A DNA stretch of 64,000 nt, taken from contig NZ_LT821239.1 of assembly GCF_900169525.1 (NCBI RefSeq), positions 1,386,708 to 1,450,707 of the forward strand, in the 5' to 3' direction. Position 1 is the stretch's first letter. The number at the start of each line of letters is the position of its first letter. The notes under the pieces were generated by a model. That model saw only the letters and a program-made list of their open reading frames with translations. It was not told where the DNA came from and ran no database searches. Position numbers and translations under genes: made by a program. Source of the stretch: Corynebacterium pacaense (lineage in GTDB: Bacteria > Actinomycetota > Actinomycetes > Mycobacteriales > Mycobacteriaceae). Positions 45,824-54,791 of the stretch are shown piece after piece.

Positions 45824-46899
45824 GCTATCTCGCGTCCGGCTGACCGCAGTTGCTTTTCGACGCCCACCCCCGGCTCCAGCTCCACCGCCAGCAGATCGTC
45901 GGGAAGCGACCCCTCAATGATGCCCGCGGCCACCGCGAGCGGTGTGCCCGCGGCCGCGGTCAGCGCGTGCAGCGTCCCCACCACCTTGCCGGTGAAGGAC
46001 TGTGAGTCCAGGCGTCCCTCACCGGTAATCACCAGATCCGCGGTGGGTATCAGCTCCTCGACGCCGGTGGCGCGCGCAATCAGCGGTGCGCCGGGCAGGA
46101 TGTGGATGTGCTCGGCGCTGCCGTGAATCAGGGTGGACAACCAGGTGATGCCGATGGCGACGCCTCCGGCGGCGCCCATGCCCGGCAGCGTACCGTCGAC
46201 CCCGAGGACGGAGCACAGGTGCGCCAGGGAGGCGTCGAGACGCATCACCTCCGCCGGAGTCGCCCCCTTCTGCGGCCCGAACACCGCGGCGGAGCCGGTG
46301 GGGCCGGTGGCAGGGGAGCTGACGTCGGTGAGCAGGATCCACTCCACCGCGGCCGCGCGGATGTTGAGCTCGGCGATATCCACATTGTCCAGGTTGATCA
46401 GATCGGCTCCACCCTTGGGCAGCGCGTATCCGGCCCTGTCCCGCAGAACTGCGCCCAGTGCCGTGAGAATGCCGCTGCCGCCGTCCGTGGTTGCGGAACC
46501 GCCCAGTCCCAGCATGACGCGGGTCGCGTCGCGGCTGACCGCATCGGCTATGAGAACCCCGGTTCCATAGGTGTCGCCGGTGGTGGGAACCGGCTGCGAC
46601 GCGACCGCGGGGAGTCCGGAGGCCGCGGCGACATCGATGTAGGCGGTCCCGCTTGCGGCATCGAAGGTGTAGCTGGCTTCAACGAGCCGTCCGGCGGCGT
46701 CGGTGGTGGGCAGGGTTATGGTCTGGCCATGAAAGATCTCGGAGCTGCCCTCTCCGCCGTCCGCCATCGGCGCCAGCGTGATATCGGCATCGGGAAGCAC
46801 CTCGCGCACGCCCTCGGCCAGCAGCTCGGCGGCCTGGGTGGCGGTAGCCGTGCCCTTGAAGGAATCGGGTGCAATGACAATGGTGGGGCGGCGGTTCAT
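45793..46899 (-). CDS. glxK: Glycerate kinase (GlxK/GarK family)
   Basis: The 368-residue enzyme phosphorylates glycerate to 2-phosphoglycerate, feeding glycolysis. VIAPDSFKGTATATQAAELLAEGVREVLPDADITLAPMADGGEGS is the family N-terminus. VMLGLGGSATTDGGSGILTALGA, GPQKGATPAEV and LVITGEGRLDSQSFTGKVV are all present. GAAAGG 9 nt before the ATG. It is transcribed alone and converges on the 132-residue hypothetical gene with a 31-bp overlap. Confidence 0.93.
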   Translation of the reverse strand: MNRRPTIVIAPDSFKGTATATQAAELLAEGVREVLPDADITLAPMADGGEGSSEIFHGQTITLPTTDAAGRLVEASYTFDAASGTAYIDVAAASGLPAVASQPVPTTGDTYGTGVLIADAVSRDATRVMLGLGGSATTDGGSGILTALGAVLRDRAGYALPKGGADLINLDNVDIAELNIRAAAVEWILLTDVSSPATGPTGSAAVFGPQKGATPAEVMRLDASLAHLCSVLGVDGTLPGMGAAGGVAIGITWLSTLIHGSAEHIHILPGAPLIARATGVEELIPTADLVITGEGRLDSQSFTGKVVGTLHALTAAAGTPLAVAAGIIEGSLPDDLLAVELEPGVGVEKQLRSAGREIAQRMISTLQG

Positions 46900-47127
46900 T
46901 GGTCTCTGCCTTTCGCAGGTGGTCTGGCGTACCGTCCAAGTCTCCCAAATTCCACGCCGCGGGGGTGCCGCGGGGCCGCGGTATTAAGACCAGTTGTGGC
47001 GGTGGTATGGGAAAACGGGGGAGGTGGTTGAAGTTTGCGGTGCTCAGGGGCATCCACGGTGGTGCCGGGGGTGGACAGGGGCTGCACTGTGGTCTTATAC
47101 ACGATGGCTCACAATCCTCCTGCGTGA

Positions 47128-48642
<1,515 letters not shown>

Positions 48643-48655
48643 CTATCTCTTGCCT

Positions 48656-48694
48656 CGGCCCCATCACGGCGACGTGGTGGGGCCGTTGTCGTTT
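48656..48694 (+). terminator. Intrinsic terminator of gdhA
   Basis: CGGCCCCATCAC pairs with GTGGTGGGGCCG (12 bp including one G-T pair) around a 6-nt loop, followed by TTGTCGTTT. It is 13 bp past the gdhA stop. Confidence 0.78.
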
Positions 48695-48791
48695 CCGGCC
48701 AGGGATGTGCCGGTCGAGTCCGCTGGTGGCGCCCGCTGGTGGCGCCCGCTTAGCATGGCCGCGCTTCCGGGAGTCCGGACAGGTAGAGTAC

Positions 48792-49270
48792 TGACAGTAT
48801 TTGTTCAGTTTTCTGGCGGGGTGTGGACAGCCGGGGTGAGGTTTTGCGGGTCCTGGGGTTTGTGTCGACCGTTTTCGGTCTTTGCCCCGGTTATCTTCTT
48901 TGGGTCAGTTCCGGGGTGCGGGGTGCGGCGATGGCTCGTTCCGCGGGACTGGCCGGCCACGCTCTCCCGGGAGAATGATAGTTTTTGTTCAGCTTTCTTG
49001 CGGTGTGTGGACAGCCGGGGTGAGGTTTTGCGGGTCCTGGGGTTTGTGTCGACGGTTTTCGGACTTTGCCCCGGTTATCTTCTTTGGGTCAGTTCCGGGG
49101 TGCGGGGCGCGGCGATGGCTCGTTCCGCGGGACTGGCCGGCCACGCTCTCCCGGGAGAATGATAGTTTTTGTTCAGCTTTCTTGCGGGGTGTGGACAGCC
49201 GAGGTGAGGTTTTGCGGGTCCTGGGGTTTGTGTCGACGGTTTTCGGACTTTGCCCCGGTTTTCCTCGGTG
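48792..49270. repeat. Non-coding tandem repeat, 184-bp period, about 2.6 copies
   Basis: The anchor GTGTGGACAGCCGGGG recurs at 48821, 49005 and 49189, exactly 184 bp apart. Copies 1 and 2 are complete and about 95% alike; copy 3 breaks off after CTTTGCCCCGGTTTT near 49265. Each full unit holds TTTTGTTCAG or close variants, GGTTTGTGTCGAC, the palindromes TGGCCGGCCA and CTCCCGGGAG, and ends TGATAGT. A weaker remnant of the unit end lies at about 48750-48775. As 184 is not a multiple of three, open frames crossing it do not repeat as protein. The rest of the 840-bp gap holds only the gdhA terminator and the decamer repeats. Confidence 0.85.
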
Positions 49271-49320
49271 TCCGACTCTCGGTTCCATCCGAAGTCCTTA
49301 AACCCCAATCACCTGGAGTC

Positions 49321-49360
49321 GCTACAGATAGCTACAGATCGCCATACATCGCTAGAGATC
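49321..49360. repeat. Four degenerate 10-bp tandem repeats
   Basis: GCTACAGATA, GCTACAGATC, GCCATACATC and GCTAGAGATC follow without gaps. A 10-bp period places each on the same face of the helix. It lies 100-160 bp before the sepIVA-like gene and could be a cooperative protein-binding site. Confidence 0.6.
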
Positions 49361-49481
49361 GCCCAAGCCCCGCCGTGTTCACTCCGCGGTCGGCCCGGCA
49401 GGCGTTGACTGCACCTTTCGCGGTGAGGGGGAGGGCGTGGTGCAATCCCCGTGCCGCGGGAACTGAGTAGGCTGGGTTCCC

Positions 49482-50228
49482 ATGTACCGTGTATTCGAGG
49501 CCCTAGATGAACTTGTCCAGACCGTCGGACGTGCCTACGGCGTACCGATGACCTCTAATTGCGTCGTTCCGCGCCAAGAGGTCCTTACGTTGCTCGATGA
49601 CCTCCGTGACGCCCTTCCCGCTGAACTCGATGATGCCCAGGACGTGCTCGATCACCGGGACAGCATCATCCGTGACGCGGAGGAGAAAGCCCGTGCGCTG
49701 GTCGATGATGCCGAAGCGGAGGCCCGCGATCTGCTCGCCCGGGCGCATGAGGAGTCCGATGCCATGGTCGAGGACGCTACAAATCATGCGAATTCCGTGG
49801 TGGCCAAGGCGAATGACACCGCTGACCGTACGGTCCACGATGCACGTCGTGAGGCGGATGCCGTCACTGAGCGCGCGCAGTCGGAGGCGGATCGACTCGT
49901 CCAGAGCGGAAACGAATCCTATCGACGGGCGGTCGAGGAGGGGCAGGCGGAGCAGGAGCGCCTGATCAGTGAGTCTGAGGTTGTGAGGCGTTCGAATGAC
50001 GAGGCGCACCGCATCGTCGCCGCGGCACACGCAGATTCCAACAAGTTGCGCGGTGAATGCGACGAGTATGTCGACTCCAAACTGGCCGAGTTTGAGACCT
50101 CGTTGTCCACCACGCTGCGCAGCGTCTCAGCGGACCGGACCGCTCTCAGGCGTGGAGCCGGCGCGGCCGGGTCGGGTGCGGACCGCTCCGCTGATTACGG
50201 TGAGCGCGGCGGCCGGCGGGACTACTGA
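49482..50228 (+). CDS. sepIVA: SepIVA-like DivIVA-domain coiled-coil protein
   Basis: The 248-residue protein starts MYRVFEALDELVQTVGRAYGVPMTSNCVVPRQEVLTLLDDLRDALP, then is almost entirely charged coiled coil (EEKARALVDDAEAEARDLLARAHEESDAMVEDATNHANSV… to about residue 215) and ends in a Gly/Arg tail. The order with yceD, rnc, mutM and smc equals that around Rv2927c (SepIVA) of M. tuberculosis, a septum and polar-growth factor. A similar envelope-growth role is inferred. TAGGCT at 49468-49473 lies 8 nt before the ATG, a leaderless pattern. Confidence 0.82.
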   Translation: MYRVFEALDELVQTVGRAYGVPMTSNCVVPRQEVLTLLDDLRDALPAELDDAQDVLDHRDSIIRDAEEKARALVDDAEAEARDLLARAHEESDAMVEDATNHANSVVAKANDTADRTVHDARREADAVTERAQSEADRLVQSGNESYRRAVEEGQAEQERLISESEVVRRSNDEAHRIVAAAHADSNKLRGECDEYVDSKLAEFETSLSTTLRSVSADRTALRRGAGAAGSGADRSADYGERGGRRDY

Positions 50229-50293
50229 TTCGAGGCCGATCAACCTGTCGATGTATATGATCGCGCGGCACTGCGGGTAGGATATGCCACGTC

Positions 50294-50836
50294 ATGAAAT
50301 CTCCTTTTGTTTTTGATGTCGCAGCTGTGCTGCGCGGTAACGGTCTCCCGGAACATCGCACGCAGTCGGGTTCGAGCCCGGCTCGGATCGGACCGGAGAT
50401 GATCGCCATTCCCGAGGGTGGCGATGTCGTCGTCGACGCCGTTCTGAGTTCCCTCGGCGGCGGCATTCTCGTCGAAGCGGATGTGCGCGCCACCCTCAGC
50501 GGCCAGTGCTCGCGTTGTCTCAGGGAAATCACCCCCGAGTTCACCCTGCATGTCTCAGAGGTTTTTGCCGCCTCCGATGACTTCATCACCGGCGAGGCGG
50601 CTGAGGATGAGGATGAGCTGCCCAGGGTGGACCGGGATCAGATCGATCTGCTCCAGTCGGTCCTGGATGAGGCCGGACTCAACCTTCCCTTCAACCCGAC
50701 CTGCGGGCGCTTCGGCTACCCCGGTTGTGACGAGGCCTCGGTGCCCGCTCCGGACGGCGAGTCCGATGGCGAATCGGGGATGGTCGGCGAGGAGAAGGTC
50801 GATCCCAGGTGGTCGGGCTTGGAGAAGTTCCTGTGA
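50294..50836 (+). CDS. YceD/DUF177 family protein
   Basis: The 180-residue protein is of the family that often precedes rpmF or rnc; it is linked to 23S rRNA or ribosome biogenesis, with no defined activity. Cys pairs in SGQCSRCLREITPEF and NPTCGRFGYPGCDE may bind zinc. Arg in FDVAAVLRGNGLPE at the start is family-typical. The central acidic loop (AAEDEDELPRVDRDQIDL) is also usual. TAGGAT at 50278-50283 is 10 nt before the ATG. The stop overlaps the rnc start (GTGA). Confidence 0.9.
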   Translation: MKSPFVFDVAAVLRGNGLPEHRTQSGSSPARIGPEMIAIPEGGDVVVDAVLSSLGGGILVEADVRATLSGQCSRCLREITPEFTLHVSEVFAASDDFITGEAAEDEDELPRVDRDQIDLLQSVLDEAGLNLPFNPTCGRFGYPGCDEASVPAPDGESDGESGMVGEEKVDPRWSGLEKFL

Positions 50837-51576
50837 CCCGGAGAAAGAGCCGGCTCACAGGTGAGGAGGCGCTGAACGAGGCCTTCGATTCAGTTGATCA
50901 TGTGCCCCTGCTGGAAAGCCTCGGTGTCGAGCTGGATCGCGATCTGCTGATCCTCGCACTGACCCACCGTTCCTTTGCCAACGAGAACGGCACACTGCCC
51001 AACAACGAGCGCCTGGAGTTTCTCGGCGACGCTGTGCTGGGGCTCTCGGTTGCCAACAAGCTCTATGAGTTGCACCCGAGTCGCCCGGAGTCCGATATCT
51101 CCAAGATGCGGGCGTCGATTGTCAGCCGCTACGGTTTGGCCGATGTGGCCAGGGAGATCGACCTCGGAAAGTTCATTCTCCTGGGCAAGGGAGAGCTGCT
51201 CACGGAGGGGCGCGGCAAGGATTCCATTCTCGCCGATACCACTGAGGCGCTGCTGGGAGCGGTGTTTCGTCAGCACGGTTTCGAGACTGCACGCGGAGTA
51301 GTGCTCCGCCTCTTCGCCGACAAGCTAGCCCATGCCACGGCCAGAGGCATCCACCAGGATTGGAAGACCACCCTGCAGGAGGAGCTGGCGCACCGGAAGC
51401 GGCCCATGGCCGAGTACGTTGCCAGTTCCGAGGGGCCGGATCATGATCAGGTGTTTACCGCCCTCGCCACCGTCGAGGGCGAGGAGATGGGAAGGGGAGT
51501 GGGACCCAACAAGAAGCTGGCCGAACAGGAGGCCGCGCACCAGGCTTATCGCAAGCTGAGAGAGAAGCGTGCCTGA
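50833..51576 (+). CDS. rnc: Ribonuclease III
   Basis: It cuts double-stranded RNA in rRNA processing and mRNA decay. The 247 residues show the signature NERLEFLGDAVLGLSVANKLYE, the second acidic cluster ADTTEALLGAVFRQHG and a C-terminal dsRNA-binding domain (DWKTTLQEELAHRKRPMAEYVASSEGPDHDQVF… GPNKKLAEQEAAHQAYRKL). The GTG start at 50833 overlaps the yceD stop and has GGAG about 8 nt upstream. The 3' end overlaps mutM by 8 bp. Confidence 0.95.
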   Translation: MTRRKSRLTGEEALNEAFDSVDHVPLLESLGVELDRDLLILALTHRSFANENGTLPNNERLEFLGDAVLGLSVANKLYELHPSRPESDISKMRASIVSRYGLADVAREIDLGKFILLGKGELLTEGRGKDSILADTTEALLGAVFRQHGFETARGVVLRLFADKLAHATARGIHQDWKTTLQEELAHRKRPMAEYVASSEGPDHDQVFTALATVEGEEMGRGVGPNKKLAEQEAAHQAYRKLREKRA

Positions 51577-52438
51577 ACTTCCGGAGGTCGAGGTTGTCCG
51601 GCGCGGGTTGGACGCCAACCTTGTCGGGCACCGCATCACGGCGGCCCACGTGCTGCATCCGAGGGCGGCACGCAATCAACCGGGTGGTGCCCCGGAGATC
51701 GAGACGAGCCTCGACGGCTTGACGGTCACCGCCGCGCGCCGGCGCGGCAAATTCTGCTGGCTGTTGCTTGCCGACACCACCCCCGGCAGCCACCGGGCAC
51801 CACACACGGAGCTCGCGCTGCTTGTGCACCTGGGGATGAGCGGACAAATGCTGGTGAAGACCCCCGGCGCTGAAACTTCCCCCCACCTGCGGGCCTACCT
51901 CGAACTCGACGACGGCAAGCAGATCTGGTTCGTCGATCAGCGCACCTTCGGCTACTGGTGGGTGGGTCCGGTACGCGACGGGGTGCCCGAACGTGTGGCC
52001 CATATCGCCATGGATCTCCTCGACCAGAACCTTGACGTTCATGCCGCGGCCCGGCTGCTGAAATCCAGGCCGACGGAGATCAAGCGCCTTCTGCTCAACC
52101 AGGAGATCGTTTCGGGAATCGGCAACATCTACGCCGATGAAATGCTCTGGGAGGCCGGGATCCACCCCATGCAGAATGCGAGCCGTGTCTCTTTGAACCG
52201 CCTCCGCGGGCTCCTGATGTCGGGCATCGAGGTGATGAATCGCGCCCTGGCGGAGGGCGGGACATCCTTTGACTCCCTCTACATCAACGTCAACGGCAAC
52301 TCGGGCTACTTCAGCAGGAGTCTGCAGGCCTACGGGCGCACGGGGAAGCCGTGCCTGCGCTGCGGCACGGCGCTTCGTCGCATCGTGATCGGCGGGCGCT
52401 CCTCGCACTTCTGCCCGCGCTGCCAGCGGCGACGCTGA
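51569..52438 (+). CDS. mutM: Formamidopyrimidine-DNA glycosylase
   Basis: It removes 8-oxoguanine and Fapy lesions and nicks the site. The 289-residue protein begins PELPEVEVVRRGLDANL, with the N-terminal Pro nucleophile and the Glu at residue 3 (after Met removal, residue 2). RRRGKFCWLLL holds the conserved Lys, IGNIYADEMLWEAGIHP is the H2TH region, and CLRCGTALRRIVIGGRSSHFCPRCQ is the C-terminal zinc finger. It is coupled to rnc by an 8-bp overlap. A terminator follows about 150 bp on. Confidence 0.96.
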   Translation: MPELPEVEVVRRGLDANLVGHRITAAHVLHPRAARNQPGGAPEIETSLDGLTVTAARRRGKFCWLLLADTTPGSHRAPHTELALLVHLGMSGQMLVKTPGAETSPHLRAYLELDDGKQIWFVDQRTFGYWWVGPVRDGVPERVAHIAMDLLDQNLDVHAAARLLKSRPTEIKRLLLNQEIVSGIGNIYADEMLWEAGIHPMQNASRVSLNRLRGLLMSGIEVMNRALAEGGTSFDSLYINVNGNSGYFSRSLQAYGRTGKPCLRCGTALRRIVIGGRSSHFCPRCQRRR

Positions 52439-52584
52439 TGTTGAAACAATCACATGGTGGGTGCTGCGATTTCGGGTTAGGCGAGGCCTACGGAGCACCA
52501 TGCTGTTGAGTCGCTCACCCACGGCAATGGTTGCTCCGCCGGGGTGACATGGGTGAAACTGAGGTTCTGGGACTGGCGCCGCCG

Positions 52585-52608
52585 GAGAATCCCGGCGATT
52601 CTCTTTTT
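52585..52608 (+). terminator. Intrinsic terminator of the sepIVA-yceD-rnc-mutM operon
   Basis: GAGAATC, loop CCGGC, GATTCTC, then TTTTT. It is a perfect 7-bp stem with a U-run. Confidence 0.88.
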
Positions 52609-52977
52609 GTCAGCGGTGATGAGTCACTCATCTCGCTCGATGAAGAGGTGATCGCCCCCTGATTCGATGAGCACTGTGGTCAACTCGATCAGTCATGGCC
52701 GTCAGGCTTGCTGGTCGGGGAGGCCTTTCGCGATCCACACGGTCACGCGCAGATCGAGTTCGCACCTCCCGGAGGGAGTTTCCCCGCGGCGGATGTAGCG
52801 TTCGCTCTTGAAATGGTTGCGACGCCGCCCGGCTTTCTTGAGGCTGCGAAGCGATTTCCCTGTGACGGGAGGCGATGGTGGTGATGCTGCCGTCGCAGCA
52901 ACGACGTAGTCTCGCGCTTTGGACTCGTTAACGAATACGCGGTCACCGGGCGAGAAAGCCAAAGGAGGTGCTGGATG
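52609..52977. other. Intergenic patch without a recognisable gene
   Basis: Frames of 80-90 codons exist on the minus strand (52702-52962, 52743-53009), but they lack Shine-Dalgarno sequences and known motifs. At 52963 the plus strand has AAAGGAGG followed by ATG and only four codons (MLLV then stop), which looks like the relic of a lost gene start. Base composition is more mixed than in the neighbours. Confidence 0.5.
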
Positions 52978-53244
52978 CTACTGGTTTGAGCGGTGATGAG
53001 CGAGTTCAAGCTCGATGAACGCGCCGATCATTGCACGGTGGGTGTCTTCGGTGGCGTCTGGCGATGCACCCGCCGAGCCTGCGAGCGATCGCACCGTATC
53101 AATCACTGCTTCGACTAGGGCAGGTGCACGCACGCCATCCTCATCTTTCTTGAGAGTGCCCGCGATCAGCTGCACCAGCCGTTGGTCAATCCCATCAATT
53201 GCAGATCGCACTTCGTTGAGGGTCGGTAATTTTTCCGAATCCAT
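52978..53244 (-). CDS. Shortened chorismate mutase (AroQ)-like protein
   Basis: The 88-residue protein fits the AroQ/PchB-type helical fold: LPTLNEVRSAIDGIDQRLVQLIAG, then TLKKDEDGVRAPALVEAVIDTVRSLAGSAGASPDATEDTHRAMIGAFIELELAHH. Family members have about 11 more residues between these parts, with the Arg that binds the substrate carboxylate; here they are missing in frame. K in LKKDED and the RAP segment remain. Chorismate mutase activity is therefore doubtful; a decayed gene or altered enzyme is likely. AGGGAAG stands just before the ATG at 53244. Confidence 0.6.
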   Translation of the reverse strand: MDSEKLPTLNEVRSAIDGIDQRLVQLIAGTLKKDEDGVRAPALVEAVIDTVRSLAGSAGASPDATEDTHRAMIGAFIELELAHHRSNQ

Positions 53245-53401
53245 GACTTCCCTGTAATGGCGAGCTCCGGGAGTAATACGTGGACACGTCGAGATAAGAG
53301 ATGACAGAATGAATGAAATCTGCTTTGACAGGCGGGGTACTTTCGCCGATCCTTCCAGGTTTATGATCGCGGGGGGTGAGCCTGCGATCGTTGCGGAACC
53401 C

Positions 53402-53956
53402 TCATCGGGTGGATCCCTTTCGCCCGGCGCTCCTCTCACTGCTGCGCGCGCCGCCAGCAGAGGTTCCGGGACCGCGTGGCTTCTCCCTGCCGGGAAGGAG
53501 CCTCGCCAGCATCTGACTGATGATCGCGCCGGGGATCAGGACGAATGCGCCCCGGACGAAGTCCAGTGTTTCCAGAGGAGGACCAGCGAGTTGGAGTTCC
53601 CTCCGCGCGGCAACGACTGCGGGGAGCATTATCGGGACCGCGGTGGCGACACCGGCCGTGTAGCGACGTAGTCCGGCTGAAGCTGCCAGATGCGTGTAGA
53701 CGTGACCCTCGAGACCCGCCAGCACCGCGCGGTACATCCGGGACCGGCCACCGGTCCTGTATCCCCGCCAGCAGGCCGTGGCCACAATTGCACCCATGAT
53801 CCCGACTGCCGTCCAGGACTGGTGTGCGTCGATACGCAGATGCTCGATTCCGGTACGGTTCGCCAGATCGTCACATGTCGCCGGGAATGCCAGGGCCTCC
53901 TCCACGTCGTGGATAGCCCAGGCAATGAATAGCACTTCCGGCCCGCGAACCCTCAT
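53402..53956 (-). CDS. HXXEE-domain membrane protein
   Basis: The 184-residue protein begins RVRGPEVLFIAWAIHDVEEALAFP, with the HxxEE signature at residues 16-20. Several hydrophobic segments follow (AVGIMGAIVATACW, YTAGVATAVPIMLPAVVAA, GAFVLIPGAIISQMLARLL), and a later conserved His lies in EGHVYTHLAAS. The family is of unknown function, possibly a membrane metal enzyme. The C-terminal 30 residues are basic and disordered. TAAGAT (53963-53968, minus strand) is 6 nt before the ATG, a leaderless pattern. Confidence 0.75.
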   Translation of the reverse strand: MRVRGPEVLFIAWAIHDVEEALAFPATCDDLANRTGIEHLRIDAHQSWTAVGIMGAIVATACWRGYRTGGRSRMYRAVLAGLEGHVYTHLAASAGLRRYTAGVATAVPIMLPAVVAARRELQLAGPPLETLDFVRGAFVLIPGAIISQMLARLLPGREKPRGPGTSAGGARSSERSAGRKGSTR

Positions 53957-54000
53957 ACGAGAATCTTAGGTGCCGCAACATGGAGCCGCGCCAAGTTCGG

Positions 54001-54315
54001 CTAGGGACGCACCGATGACAGGATCACCACCGGGGCGACGGCGTCGAGGATGGTGCAGGGGATCGACCGTGCCAGGGGAAGTGTCGCGCAGTTGACCCAT
54101 TCCTGTGTGCCGACGACGGACTCGCGGAAGCGGAAGAGCTCGGAGAGGAGGGTGGTTTCCTGACCGCGGTCGAGACCGGTCGATGTCATGGGAGGGCCGT
54201 CGACCATGGGGTTGGATGGAATGTGGCTTGATGTGTCCGCGGACGCTGCCGGGGCGGCGACAGCGATGGCAATGGCACAACCGGCCGTGGCGGTCAGGGA
54301 CCTGAGTCTCGTCAT
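54001..54315 (-). CDS. Small secreted protein, 104 residues
   Basis: A Sec signal peptide (MTRLRSLTATAGCAIAIAVAAPAASADT, cleavage after ASA) precedes about 77 mature residues with two Cys (VNCATLPLARSIPCTIL) that could form a disulfide, and a hydrophobic end (LDAVAPVVILSSVRP). AAGGAG 6 nt before the ATG at 54315 supports the start. The family is not recognised. It is in the accessory patch between mutM and acyP. Confidence 0.72.
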   Translation of the reverse strand: MTRLRSLTATAGCAIAIAVAAPAASADTSSHIPSNPMVDGPPMTSTGLDRGQETTLLSELFRFRESVVGTQEWVNCATLPLARSIPCTILDAVAPVVILSSVRP

Positions 54316-54492
54316 GGGGGCTCCTTGGGGAATTGGGTTTGATCGGTGTTGATCAGGCTAACTGAAGAATGGGGCCACGGTGCGGGAACATGGATTCCGG
54401 AGGGTGTTCGCGTGCCCTTTCCCCGATGTTCCGCCGTGTTGTGGAATGCTTGGGGCCAGCTGATCGATGCGCGAGGGATGGGAGAACATAAG

Positions 54493-54777
54493 ATGCCGGA
54501 CGTCAGACTCACCGCATTCGTCCACGGCCGTGTCCAGGGTGTGGGCTTCCGCTGGTGGACCAGATCCCAGGCACTGGAGCTCGGGATCAGCGGCTCGGCG
54601 ACGAACCTGGATGACGGCAGGGTCTGTGTCGTGGCGGAGGGAACGCGGGCGCAGTGCGAGGAACTGCTCACCCGGTTGTCCGAACACCCGAGCCGGCACA
54701 ACCGGGCGGGGAGGGTCACCACGGTGGTGGAGCAGTGGGGATCCCCGCGTGGCGTCAAGGGCTTCACCGAACGCTAG
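54493..54777 (+). CDS. acyP: Acylphosphatase
   Basis: The 94-residue enzyme hydrolyses acyl phosphates. [47 protein letters not shown] contains the catalytic Arg (in QGVGFRWW) and Asn (SATNLDDG). Size matches the family exactly when starting at the ATG at 54493 (GGGAG about 10 nt upstream); the open frame to 54346 is not coding by homology. It lies directly upstream of smc, as in other actinobacteria. Confidence 0.93.
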   Translation: MPDVRLTAFVHGRVQGVGFRWWTRSQALELGISGSATNLDDGRVCVVAEGTRAQCEELLTRLSEHPSRHNRAGRVTTVVEQWGSPRGVKGFTER

Positions 54778-54791
54778 ACTCTGAAGCCGTT

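Noticed and set aside
47075-47100. GlxR site TGTGG-TCTTAT-ACACG upstream of gdhA
   Set aside because: Three of the ten conserved positions differ, so it is not distinguishable from chance.
52472-52490. Possible DtxR box after mutM (GGGTTAGGCGAGGCCTACGG region)
   Set aside because: About 12 of 19 positions match, but no iron-related gene lies next to it.
52702-52962. Minus-strand frame of 86 codons between mutM and the mutase-like gene
   Set aside because: There is no Shine-Dalgarno sequence on that strand, no leaderless box and no recognisable motif; it is too weak to list as a gene.
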